A stretch of 64,000 bases of DNA from Ziziphus jujuba (taxonomy: Eukaryota > Streptophyta > Magnoliopsida > Rosales > Rhamnaceae). A program made the translations under genes and the position numbers. Of this stretch, positions 22,012 through 31,557 are shown in pieces (position 1 is the stretch's first letter; each line of letters opens with the position of its first letter). The notes below the pieces were generated by a model. The model was not told the origin of the DNA. It made no database searches and saw nothing but the letters and a program-made list of their open reading frames with translations. The stretch is from positions 14,465,001 to 14,529,000 of the forward strand of contig NC_083380.1 in the NCBI RefSeq assembly GCF_031755915.1, written 5' to 3'.

Positions 22012-25000
22012 GGATAGGTAGGAATCGGCAAAGGCTTATACAATCCATGCGGTTTCAATGTTGATTTTGTTTTTCGGCACTTCACACATCTTTCACAAAT
22101 TCTCTCAACATCTCTCCTCATGTTAGGCCAATAAAAATGTTCTTGCAGCAAGGATAAAGTCTTTAAAATACCAAAATGACCCATTAAACCACCCCCATGT
22201 CCTTCCCGAACCAATAATTCCCTTATACTACAATTAGGCACACAAAGTTTGTTTTCCTTAAACAAATATCCCTCAAATATGTAAAATTTATTAAATCCAT
22301 GTTTCAAACAGGTTCTAAAAATTTCTCCAAAGTCACTATCATGCTCATAAAGTTCTTTCAATTGTTCAAATCCAAGCAATCTAGCATCTAAAGTAGAAAA
22401 GAGCACATACCTTCGGGATAATGCATCGGCAACCACATTTTCCTTACCTTTTTTGTAGCGGATCACATATGGAAATGTTTCAATAAACTCAATCCACTTA
22501 GCATGCCTTCGGTTGAGCTTTCCTTGTCCCTTGATATGCTTCAAAGACTCATGATCCGTATGAATCACAAACTCCTTTGGCATAAGATAATGCTGCCACG
22601 TCTCCAAAGCCCTCACCAAAGCATACATCTCCTTGTCATAAGTCGGGTAGTTTAGGGCAGCTCCATTCAATTTTTCACTAAAGTAGGCTATGGGCCTTCC
22701 TTCTTGCATTAAAACAGCTCCAATACCTACACCCAAAGCATCACACTCAATTTCAAAAGTCTTAGAAAAATTTGGCAAAACTAACAAAGGTGCATTACAC
22801 AATTTTTCTTTCAACAAATTAAAAGATTTTTCTTGTACTTCCCCCCATTTGAAGCCAACATTCTTCTTGACAACTTCATTCAATGGTGCTGCTATGGTAC
22901 TAAAATCCTTGACAAATCTTCGGTAAAAGCTTGCCAAGCCATGAAAGCTCCTCACTTGGGTAATGGAAGTAGGAACCGGCCACTCTTGGATTGCCTTCAC
23001 CTTAGCTTGATCAACTTTGATTCCTACAGCACTTACTACAAAACCTAGAAACACAAGCTCTTCTTTGCAAAAGTCACATTTTTTAATGTTAGCAAATAAT
23101 CTTTCCTTTCTAAGAACTTGCAAAACTTGCCTAAGTTGATCTACATGGTCATCTAAATTTCGGCTATATATTAAAATGTCATCAAAATAAACAACCACAA
23201 ATTTACCAATAAATGGACGCATTACATGAATCATAAGCCTCATGAAAGTACTAGGTGCATTGGATAATCCAAAAGGCATAACTAACCATTCATACAGTCC
23301 ATATTTAGTTTTGAATGCGGTTTTCCATTCATCACCTTCTTTCATCCTAATTTGGTGATAACCACTCCTAAGATCAATTTTTGTAAACATGCAAGCACCA
23401 TGCAATTCATCAAGCATATCATCTAATCTAGGAATGGGATGTCTATATTTGATGGTAATATTATTTATAGCTCTACAATCAACACACATTCTCCAAGAAC
23501 CATCCTTTTTAGGTACCAACAAAACAGGAACAGCACATGGACTTAAACTCTCACGAATATATCCTTTATCAAGCAAATCACTTACCTGTTTTTGCAGCTC
23601 CTTTGTTTCTTCGGGATTGCTCCTATAAGCTGGTCTATTTGGTATGGCAGCCCTTGGAACAAAGTCAATTTGATGTTTTATCCCTTGAATAGGTGGTAGT
23701 CCACTTGGAATTTCACTTGGGAAGACATCTCCAAATTCCTTCAAAAGAGAAATCATTGAACTTGGCAATTCAAGTTCTTCAAAATTAGTTTGATCATTAA
23801 AATAATTTTCTTTGTAAAGAATGACCAGCAAAGGTTTCTTACACTCAATAACCTTATTAATATCCCCTAAACTCAAATAAAAATTCTGGTTTTTCCTCTC
23901 TTTTCTTTCTTTTCTTTTTCCTTCCTCTGTTTGGCTCTCATTGGCGGAAATTTCCAGTTTTTTTATGCTCTCGGGTTTGCTCTCTTTTCTCACCTCTCTC
24001 TCGGCTTTTTCTTGGTCTTTCCACTCAATATGAACCTTAGAAACCTTACCTTGGTCAGCAACCTCAATCTTACCTTCTTGAATGGATGGTGAAGCCGTTG
24101 GTGCCATGCTTGCTTTTTCCTTGAGCTTTTCGGCTTCTCTCCTTTGTTGCATTTGTAATTGGTCCTTGTAAACCTCTTTAGGAGATAATGGTTCCAGCTT
24201 GATCTTCTTCCCTTTAAACCTGAAAACAATACTATTTTCTCGACCAAAATGAGTAGCATCTTTATCAAATTGCCATGGTCTACCTAATAGTATATGTCCA
24301 GCAATCATAGGTACAATATCACATAAAACTACATCCTCATATCTACCTATATTAAATTTTACTTTGGCTTGTTTGTTTACTTTCATCTCACCACTATCAT
24401 TAAGCCATTGTAATCTATAAGGTTCTGGATGTTTAATTGTTTTCAAACCTAATTTATCAACTACAAGATTACTTATCACATTAGTACAACTCCCACTATC
24501 TATAATCAGGCTACAAATTTTACCTTGTATTTCGCAGCGAGTGTGGAAGATGTTTTCTCTTTGTATCTGCTCTTCATCTTTGTAGATAGCAAGTACTCTC
24601 CTTGAAAGCAAGCTCAACTCGGCTTTAGATGTATCTACAGGTTCGGTTTCATCTTCATTACATTCCTCCTCTTGCTCGGTTTCAGCGCCACTTTCTTCAC
24701 TTGCGGATTCCAGCTCACCATCACCCTTTAATACCATGATTCTTCTATTTGGGCATTGGCTGGATATGTGTCCTCTTCCTTGGCACTTAAAACAAATTAT
24801 TTCTCTAGATTTTTGAGGTTTAGGATCAGATTTTATCTCACCTCTAAGTGCTTGGACAGATTCGGTCTTGACCTCCCTTCTTGGCCGGTTGGTTGATTCT
24901 TCTCCTAATTTCGGCCTCAACTTGTTTTCATAAGTGGAATTGTTTTTCCAGCCACTTGAACTTGTCCTTCCACTGCTAGAAACTCCTCCAAACCGTGTAC

Positions 25001-25919
25001 TAACACCCCTCCTCTTGAATTGGTTCTCAAGTTTAATGGCTACATGCAACATCTCCTCCAATTCCAAGTATTGTTGTAATTCAAGTTGGTTGGCAATGTC
25101 ACGGTTTAACCCTCCAAGAAATCTTGCCATTGTTGCCTCTCTATCCTCCCTCATGTTTAACCTCATCATTAACATCTCCATCTCTTTGTAATAATCCTCC
25201 ACGGACCTACTTCCTTGAGACAAAGATTGAAGCCTTTGATGCAGCAACCTTTGGTAATGGGATGGCACAAACCGCTTCCTCATGACTCCTTTCATTTGTC
25301 GCCATGTTGTAATTAAGTCTTCACCAACCCTCCTTCGGGTGCTTTGCTCATTTATCCACCATTGGAGTGCATAATGGCCAAACTCCATTGCTGCCATCTT
25401 CACCTTCTTACCTTCCGAATAGTTGCGGCAGTCAAAAATCATCTCCATTTTCTCTTCCCACTCCAAATAAGCTTCAGGATCACTTTTACCCATAAAAGGT
25501 GGGATATTAACCTTGATATTTCCCAAATCTTCATCTGTATCCTCCCTCCTATGTCTCCCACGGCCAGCTCTATCTTGGACAGCAAAGGTTTCGTCCATAC
25601 CTTCATCAAAGTCACCGTCCAATGGCTCCTCATCAAATTCCTCTCTCGGCCTCTCGCGACCTCCTCGTCCTCGGCCTCGTCCTCCATGGAATTCTTGCCT
25701 ATTTCTTGTATTCGGCCTTCCTTGTGAGGCTTCTAATCTTCCCACTCTTTGGTTTACATGCTCAAATTGAGCACTCATCCGCTGTATTGATTCTAAAATA
25801 GTTCTCAAGTCCACTTGGTCTCCACTTCCGGTAGCTCGGTCATCGCCATGAAATGCTACGGACTCTTCCTCATTGATCCTCAAGGGTGGATCCCCTCTTC
25901 TTATTCTAGAATCTGCCAT
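21954..25919 (-). CDS. Element A gag-protease-RT-RNase H-integrase N-terminus
   Basis: A 1321-codon frame starts at ATG 25919. In order, it holds a gag domain (residues about 130..280), a zinc knuckle [15 protein letters not shown] (about 375..390), and a protease with [11 protein letters not shown] (about 470). Next are reverse transcriptase with YFDDILIYS (about 910), RNase H with IECDALG and HTDHESLK (about 1055..1130), and the integrase HHCC zinc finger ending CVKCRKTK (about 1240..1282). The frame then leaves integrase at the 10-bp deletion near 22010 and stops at 21954. Gag packages the RNA, and the enzymes copy it into DNA in cytoplasmic particles. All catalytic residues up to integrase appear intact, so the lesion is confined to the integrase. 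Confidence 0.9.
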   Translation of the reverse strand: MADSRIRRGDPPLRINEEESVAFHGDDRATGSGDQVDLRTILESIQRMSAQFEHVNQRVGRLEASQGRPNTRNRQEFHGGRGRGRGGRERPREEFDEEPLDGDFDEGMDETFAVQDRAGRGRHRREDTDEDLGNIKVNIPPFMGKSDPEAYLEWEEKMEMIFDCRNYSEGKKVKMAAMEFGHYALQWWINEQSTRRRVGEDLITTWRQMKGVMRKRFVPSHYQRLLHQRLQSLSQGSRSVEDYYKEMEMLMMRLNMREDREATMARFLGGLNRDIANQLELQQYLELEEMLHVAIKLENQFKRRGVSTRFGGVSSSGRTSSSGWKNNSTYENKLRPKLGEESTNRPRREVKTESVQALRGEIKSDPKPQKSREIICFKCQGRGHISSQCPNRRIMVLKGDGELESASEESGAETEQEEECNEDETEPVDTSKAELSLLSRRVLAIYKDEEQIQRENIFHTRCEIQGKICSLIIDSGSCTNVISNLVVDKLGLKTIKHPEPYRLQWLNDSGEMKVNKQAKVKFNIGRYEDVVLCDIVPMIAGHILLGRPWQFDKDATHFGRENSIVFRFKGKKIKLEPLSPKEVYKDQLQMQQRREAEKLKEKASMAPTASPSIQEGKIEVADQGKVSKVHIEWKDQEKAEREVRKESKPESIKKLEISANESQTEEGKRKERKERKNQNFYLSLGDINKVIECKKPLLVILYKENYFNDQTNFEELELPSSMISLLKEFGDVFPSEIPSGLPPIQGIKHQIDFVPRAAIPNRPAYRSNPEETKELQKQVSDLLDKGYIRESLSPCAVPVLLVPKKDGSWRMCVDCRAINNITIKYRHPIPRLDDMLDELHGACMFTKIDLRSGYHQIRMKEGDEWKTAFKTKYGLYEWLVMPFGLSNAPSTFMRLMIHVMRPFIGKFVVVYFDDILIYSRNLDDHVDQLRQVLQVLRKERLFANIKKCDFCKEELVFLGFVVSAVGIKVDQAKVKAIQEWPVPTSITQVRSFHGLASFYRRFVKDFSTIAAPLNEVVKKNVGFKWGEVQEKSFNLLKEKLCNAPLLVLPNFSKTFEIECDALGVGIGAVLMQEGRPIAYFSEKLNGAALNYPTYDKEMYALVRALETWQHYLMPKEFVIHTDHESLKHIKGQGKLNRRHAKWIEFIETFPYVIRYKKGKENVVADALSRRYVLFSTLDARLLGFEQLKELYEHDSDFGEIFRTCLKHGFNKFYIFEGYLFKENKLCVPNCSIRELLVREGHGGGLMGHFGILKTLSLLQEHFYWPNMRRDVERICERCVKCRKTKSTLKPHGLYKPLPIPTYPCLWILFLGCLGQGQVRIQ

Positions 25920-27074
25920 GTTAGTAAAATACTACGAAAAAAAATAAAATAAATCCTCACAATATTCACTCCCTCACGTGTTTCACTCAAACAAGGTCTC
26001 GACACTCGTGTTTGCACACTAGTTTCGGCTTTTACCCTCTTTTAAGCTCACACACTCTTGCCTTTTTCCACTCAATGAATTATCTCAAAGTTCTAATTAA
26101 AACACCCACAAAACAGCAATTAGATCACTAGTATATTTTAATTAAACTTATCAACAAAACAGTAGCAAAAAGTAGGCAATACCGAACGAATCCAACAAAT
26201 CCTAATTTTTCGGCTTTCTAGACAAGAAAACACAAAATAATGGGAAAACGTTGGAATTTTTGAAAACTGCACCAGATGGTAGTAGATTATGAGTTCAAGA
26301 ATAGAATTCCAGAAAACTAAATTCAAATACGAACAAGAATCAAATTGAACAAAAATATAGAATAGTTGTTGGATGTTGTTCTTTGTAATTCAAGTTTTGT
26401 ATCAAATCTTTTAACTGATTTTAATCCAAATAATTTAAGCACCCAAAATCAAAATATCCAGCAGCAAAAATAATTCCCCAGAAACTCAAATATTGGATAA
26501 CTAATCAAAAACCCAGCAGCTCCAACAAATTTCCAACAAACAAATCAAACTCCAACAAACCGAAATATTTTTCTGTTTTTTTTTTTTTTTATTAGGCTTT
26601 ACCTCTTTTTTTTTTCTTTTTTTTTTCACTCACAGAACATAAACAACTGCAGTAGCAAGAATAATTACCAAAATTGCAATTCCAACTCCAAAACAAACAC
26701 CAAACCCGTGACCTCCAAATAAACAAAATGTGCAGTTTTTTTTTTTTTTTTTTTTTTTTTTAACGTTGCCGCAAACTTCTTTTTTTTTTTTTTTTTTGAA
26801 TATATGAATGCAAATATTTAAGACTAAAACAGCAAAGGAAAATCAACAAAAAACCAAAATTATCAAGAACAATGATAAAAGACAACCAACAAATTAGGAA
26901 ACAAAAATACGATAAAACTAGGAAACCTAATTCAACTAGGAATGAATTTTTTTTTTTTTTTATAAGATGCAAAACGTGTATGGGATGGATGCAACCTTAA
27001 CCTAATGCTAAAATTGCAGAATAACACAAAACAAACAAAACAAATAAGGATAGATCAAACCTGAACAAAACTTA
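25920..27074 (-). other. Element A untranslated leader between primer site and gag
   Basis: About 1.15 kb without coding capacity. On the plus strand it contains several T runs of 15 to 28 bases (near 26575, 26737, 26780 and 26950), which are A tracts in the element's RNA. Element B has the same leader at 44340..45485. Confidence 0.75.
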
Positions 27075-27086
27075 GCTCTGATACCA
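27075..27086 (-). other. Element A primer-binding site (initiator tRNA-Met)
   Basis: The minus strand reads TGGTATCAGAGC, the common plant PBS complementary to the 3' end of tRNA-iMet, two bases from the 5' LTR. Confidence 0.92.
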
Positions 27087-27088
27087 AA

Positions 27089-28227
27089 TGATACAAACCT
27101 AGGACGACCTGCTCCTAAACCCGTATTATATTAGCCCGGATCTTAATTAAGTTCAAGTTCTAATGGAATGGACCTCAACCCCTAACCAACCTATGGTTAG
27201 AAACCTTGGTATAATGTAGACACCACAATAGGGGATGGAAAACCTATGGATAAGTCAAGCTAAAACAACCAATTCTCTAATGGTGTTTTAGGTGTTCTTA
27301 AAGAACAAAGAGATAATTAATCTCACAAGTATTTTCTTAATCAAATCAAAGTTTTAAAGTTATCTTATTAATGAAAAATAAGCCTTTAAATAGGCTTTGA
27401 AAGAAACAAAATAAACCTTAAAAACCCTAGGAAAAACCGGCCACTCAATAAAGAATTCTACCTTGGCCGAAACTTTCCTTTTCCTAATCTAATTTGGATT
27501 AATTAATTCCTTTATTTTGAATTAGGAATTAATTAATTTACAAAGAAAATAATAAAATAATAACTTTCCTAATCTTATTTGTCCAGAAAATAAATAAATA
27601 GAAACTAAAAATAATGGTAGTTTCCTAAAACAAAAAGTAGAATAAAATTAGGAAACTAAAATACTAGCTTTTTGACTACATTGACTTTGACCAATTCTTT
27701 GACCCAAGTGAGCTCCAAATCAGCTTCAATATGCTTTGTAGGATGCCAAATAAGCTTATTGTGAAGTTCCTCACATTGTCCTTGCTTGGAAGTAAGAGAA
27801 AAGGCTAATACAGTAAAATACAGTAAAGCCCGCTAAGAATACAGCAAATCCGGCCTTTCCTTCTCCTTGTGCGCAAACCTCCTTGTTGGTCGGCTTTGAA
27901 GCTGCTTTGGCTGGTTTCTATGACTCATCCTCCATATAAATTAAACCCATAAAGATGGGGTTCCAATTCATACAACCCGGCCTCTTTATTGTTACCAAAA
28001 ACGTCACCCGACCCCGTTTTGGCTTCTATTGCTTGTATGAGTAAAACAGGCCTTTGTTCTTTAGATATGGCCAACCCCTCTTGACTATGACTTATTCCTT
28101 GTATGAAGACAGCAAGATTGTCCTTGAACATCTTGGCTTGGGCCCTAGTGATCGGCCCCACCTTCATTTGTAATGGGTCAGCACCCAAGCGGGTTGTTGG
28201 TCAAGCTGTCTCGGGTGGATTCGCACA
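27089..28227 (-). repeat. Element A 5' LTR
   Basis: It matches 19994..21133. It carries a second copy of the pol C-terminus (27925..28188 reads [17 protein letters not shown] on the minus strand). One base is missing at its outer end (GCACA for GCATCA). Confidence 0.92.
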
Positions 28228-28257
28228 ACGAAGACCTTTGGGATTGAATTAAGAGGA

Positions 28258-28752
28258 CTAGGCCAAGCATAAGATTCGGATGGGATGATGCCCACTGTCG
28301 TGAAAGCTTTTCTCGGAGGACCCTTTTGCCCGCTTTCTACCTCCTTGTTCACTATGGATTGAGTTGAGCCTGTTTTCTATTGTCTCTACTTTCAGAATTG
28401 GCTTGGCCAATCCTACGAAGCTTGTCTCACGCTCCAACATAGCTAGGGTTTGTGTAGAAATTGGTCTTCTCAAGGAAAACCTTCCAAATCGTGTTTTGAT
28501 TGGATCTACTGTGTATGGATCACTCGCAATAAATCGTTTCCTTTTGATAGGGCCTTTCATAAAGCGGTGTATAAGGCGACGTCTAAGGTGGATAAGCAGA
28601 TCCTTCACCTCGTGTTCATGATATCTACATTCAACTGTGCCCCGGAGACACAGTCGAAGCACGCCTGCCCAGTGTGCTTCTTTCATGACATGCTTTGGTG
28701 CCGGGTGTCTTCCAGTGGTCTTCCATCCCAAACATCTGCAACGTCCTCCCAC
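28258..28752 (-). CDS. Unidentified 164-codon open frame in mitochondrial-type DNA
   Basis: This open frame is rich in Arg and Lys (for example HLRRRLIHRFMKGPIKRKRF) and encodes about 18 kDa. I see no membrane segment, signal or known motif and do not recognise the protein. Its length stands out in a block where known genes carry several stops. It may be an old mitochondrial ORF, part of an intron, or chance. It lies just outside element A, and rps3 and rps19 remnants follow on the same strand at 28817..29060. No function is proposed. Confidence 0.3.
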   Translation of the reverse strand: MGGRCRCLGWKTTGRHPAPKHVMKEAHWAGVLRLCLRGTVECRYHEHEVKDLLIHLRRRLIHRFMKGPIKRKRFIASDPYTVDPIKTRFGRFSLRRPISTQTLAMLERETSFVGLAKPILKVETIENRLNSIHSEQGGRKRAKGSSEKSFHDSGHHPIRILCLA

Positions 28753-28816
28753 GCTTTATTTTTATAGGAAAATTAAAGAAAACGACTGACCCATTCGGTG
28801 ACTTTCACGATCGTCC

Positions 28817-28890
28817 TCACTGAACCAACTTGAATCTGAACTACGATTCAGATCAAGTCTTATTGAAATCGGATTTCCTTTTCATGCCAT
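28817..28890 (-). pseudogene. rps3: rps3 first exon with premature stop (ribosomal protein S3)
   Basis: From the minus-strand ATG at 28890 the frame reads M-A-stop-KGNPISIRLDLNRSSDSSWF, matching the start of plant mitochondrial Rps3 (MARKGNPIS). The third codon is TGA (28884..28882) where CGA for Arg is expected. Rps3 helps form the mRNA entry region of the small mitoribosomal subunit. In plants the first exon is about 74 nt and is followed by a group II intron. The sequence continues open to about 28772, but I cannot place it in rps3 exon 2. It lies directly downstream of rps19 as in plant mitochondria, so the native gene order is kept. Confidence 0.88.
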
Positions 28891-28913
28891 ATGCAATTAG
28901 GCTTGACTTCCCC

Positions 28914-29060
28914 TTTTCTTCCCGGTCCAATATTTGTTCTCGAAAGTCTACATTTCCATGTAGAAGCAAACTCTCCAAATTGTTGACCAACCTTTTCCTC
29001 AGTGATCTTACAACGAACAGGGGTTTTTCCATTGTAAATTCGTATGGAGCAATCACTCCG
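28914..29060 (-). pseudogene. rps19: rps19 3' fragment (ribosomal protein S19)
   Basis: The minus strand reads RIYNGKTPVRCKITEEKVGQ, then FGEFAST and SRTNIGPGRK, the C-terminal half of mitochondrial Rps19, a protein of the small-subunit head. The N-terminal half (MPRRSIWKGSFVDAF) is missing and is replaced by unrelated sequence upstream of about 29060. The native stop is lost, and the frame runs on across the rps3 start to 28860. It is therefore truncated at both ends. Confidence 0.9.
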
Positions 29061-29855
29061 ACGCCCGACACAGATAGTTTTACCCCACGACAGTGGAAGC
29101 AGATTCAGAGGTTGAATCCGTCTTGTCATATCTCTTCCTCCTCTGTTCTAGGTATTTTCTCGGTCCCCCTTACGCTTACAACATAGGGGGCTGCTTACTT
29201 TCTTCGTGTGCATAGAAGAATATGACTAGTGATTCTTCACTTCTTTCTTCTCTTCGTTCTCCATCTAAGTTCCTTATTGTTTAAACTGTAAACTCTGAAC
29301 AATTCCTTCTAGCCCGTCTTAGTACTCTCTCTCGTTGCTTAGTCACGAGAGCTCTGCTGCCTATGCCCGAAAAGCAAGCATTCCACTCTTTTGACTCTGA
29401 AAAATTCTTTCTTTGGATAAAATCTTCCTTGAGTGTTATTTTGAGGCTGTGCATAACTCTCCAAACTCCCTTCCCCCTCCCCATCCCTTACTCATTTTTT
29501 GAAAGCCAGAACATTCGCATACAAGAAAGAAAAGGCCAGTTCTTTACTAAGCTTAAGAATTGTGTTGTGTTTTCCCTTAGTTGGGGTAGAGTTTCGACCT
29601 GCCTTCCACCAAATATAAAAAACCTTACAGCTGCCTAACCTGCTGACATTCCAGTGAAGAAAGTCATTATTTGTGTCACATCCTCGAATTCGAGAGAAGG
29701 CTTTCCTGTTATCTCTCAAATTATAGGCATTGAAGCGATCGAGCGAGAGACAGAAAGAAAACTATTGCACATGCCCCTCATTCACCCTTTACTAATATAA
29801 TAGAAGGGAAGGCAAAAGCAGCTTAAGTCCTTCCGATCACCCAAGAAGCCTTCGA
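29061..29855. other. Mitochondrial-like spacer, no recognised gene
   Basis: About 800 bp. Short open frames only. No similarity recognised. Confidence 0.5.
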
Positions 29856-29859
29856 TGAA

Positions 29860-29998
29860 CCGCCTATACTTTTGTTTTGATCGCAAAGATCATGTCATCC
29901 TCATATCTTACATAGCACAAGCTTTCTTCTTTATTCATAAAGGCCTTAATCTTAACATCAAGCTGGTGAAGAAGGATATTACGCCCTTAGTTTGGTAT
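29860..29998 (-). pseudogene. Remnant of a group-II-intron-type reverse transcriptase
   Basis: About 45 codons on the minus strand read NILLHQLDVKIKAFMNKEES followed by LCYVRYEDDMIFAIK, with one stop before and one after. This pattern, a leucine-rich helix ending in HxLD followed some 15 residues later by YxDD, is typical of intron-encoded maturase reverse transcriptases. YEDD would hold the two catalytic aspartates. It is not close to the plant matR sequence as I know it (YADDLLLG). The flanks do not extend the match, so only this scrap survives. It could come from another mitochondrial intron or plasmid. Confidence 0.55.
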
Positions 29999-31557
29999 GA
30001 ATAATAATTTCCTTCTTTCTCCAAAATTTTTTTAGGAAAGCAGCTCATCATTTGATGCAGAACTTATTTCATAACCACCATCCATCACCAATCACATCCC
30101 ACTTCAAACTTTTCGATTCCTCGGTAGGGGTAGCCTCCTCTATAAAGGCATTCCAGCTTCAGAGGCAGGTGAGCCGAGGTAGGAAGGAGTTTGACTGCTA
30201 GGATGGGATCGGATCCTACTCGAAGCATTCCACCATGAAAAAGAGTCTTCGGGAACTATTGATTTGAAAGCGTAATCCAGGCTAATATTTCAAAGCTGTT
30301 ATCCACGGCAAAGGCTTTTGTAACTGTGGAAGAAAGCTAAGAAAAAGCATTTCTTTGACCACCTTCACCAAAAGATTTCATTCCTTTACTTAAGTCCCCT
30401 TTCCTTTGAGCATTAAATTGACCCATGAGGGCTTTATAGCACCTGATCTCTATAAAAAAAGCCCATTCCCCTTTTCACAATAATAAGGTAAGCTCCAGAA
30501 CCGGCGGAATTGCCCAATCCTATTTTTCCTTGAAGTAAGTCCAAAGCGGGAGCTGGGAACTTTCCTAAGCTTTCTTCCACTGTTGGCACATTTATAGTAT
30601 TACTCAATATTACTTAACTAGTTAATAGACTAATATGAATATGGTATTCAATCAAATCCATCAGATTAAGTAAGAAAAGGGGAAATGGCAACTCGACTGG
30701 GTCTCCCCATCTCTCCTCTCTGAAACTCCCCCCAATCTTCGGCCCGAGCTGTATGAGGTAGAAACTCGTCCAACGTAAAGCACCTTTTCTTAAGGTTTCG
30801 TACTACTACTCAAGTGATATAAAAATTTCTCAGGATAAGTTTAGCTAACCAGAATGAGTGAGAAAGTTCGAGCGAAAGTAGAGGCTATTGCGGCCCTCAC
30901 TCTCAAGACTGTCGAAGATAGCATTGTGAATTTTCAATGAATACCTCGACTGACCGAGAAAAACAAGTTTCAAAGGCATCTTCCATTCATATCTAGTCTT
31001 TATGAGAGAAGCTGTACGTTTCCCCTCTCTAGCTCTCCCTCGGGGAGAGTACTCGAATCGGTCTGTTACCCCCCTAAGTCCCCCTCGGGGGGATTATCTA
31101 GGTATTTGAAGCTCTCGTTCGTACCCCTTGCTCACGGGTCACTTCACTCTCTTTCAGAGTGTCCTTCCTTTTTCTAGCTTGTTTTGTGGATTGGAGCCTA
31201 TATACACGCGCATGCATGCATACAAGCGCACACGAACCCAACATCAAAACCATGAAAATTTGATTTTCAACGACAACACATTTTGCTTTAGAGGACAAAC
31301 TCTGATAATTGGAACAAGAGTGTCAACCACCTCGTGATAGATTATCCATTGATCAAAGCTAAAAGCTTTAGGCATCTTTTGAGCATGTTCAGCTTCAAAA
31401 ATTCTTGGAGTCCTACAGCATTCTCACAGAAGGAAAACAATCCCTCATACTGCACATGCGATTAGTTTATTACAAATTGGATACACATGTATAAAACAGT
31501 TTAATAAAAATAAATAAATTGCACTGAAGTACAGGCAAATTGGTGGTTCTCATATGT
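29999..31557. other. Spacer spanning the probable NUMT/nuclear boundary
   Basis: The first part (to about 31130) is mitochondrial-like, with the short palindromes CCCTCGGGGAG and CCCCTCGGGGGG near 31038..31095. After about 31200 the DNA becomes AT-rich and resembles the 3' flank of the Ptta-Ulp1 gene. No coding region is supported. Confidence 0.5.

Larger units (their letters stand above)
19994..28227 (-). mobile_element. CRM-like Ty3/gypsy LTR retrotransposon A
   Basis: This is a complete minus-strand element of 8.2 kb. Its LTRs are 19994..21133 (3') and 27089..28227 (5'). It has a primer-binding site matching initiator tRNA-Met, a purine tract, and gag-protease-RT-RNase H-integrase coding. 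The RT region ([20 protein letters not shown], and YFDDILIYS) and the ITRAQAK tail continuing into the LTR resemble the CRM clade, known for centromeric targeting in part of its members. A 10-bp loss near 22010 breaks the integrase frame, so it is not autonomous. It splits the NUMT. The LTRs differ at only about a dozen positions by eye, so the insertion is moderately recent. Confidence 0.9.
28228..31200. other. NUMT, right part
   Basis: Mitochondrial gene pieces resume after element A: rps3 and rps19 on the minus strand and an RT remnant. The right limit is judged from a change to AT-rich nuclear-type sequence and is uncertain by about 100 bp. With the left part, at least 23 kb of the window derives from mitochondrial DNA. 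Confidence 0.75.

Noticed and set aside
25344..25727. Plus-strand open frames opposite element A gag-pol (and the matching ones opposite element B)
   Set aside because: They are shadows of the well-supported minus-strand polyprotein and are rich in residues expected from its reverse complement.
30736..30780. Group II intron domain V-like sequence (GAGCTGTATGAGGTAGAAAC)
   Set aside because: The 5' half resembles domain V but the 3' half does not pair back to it, and no exon follows.
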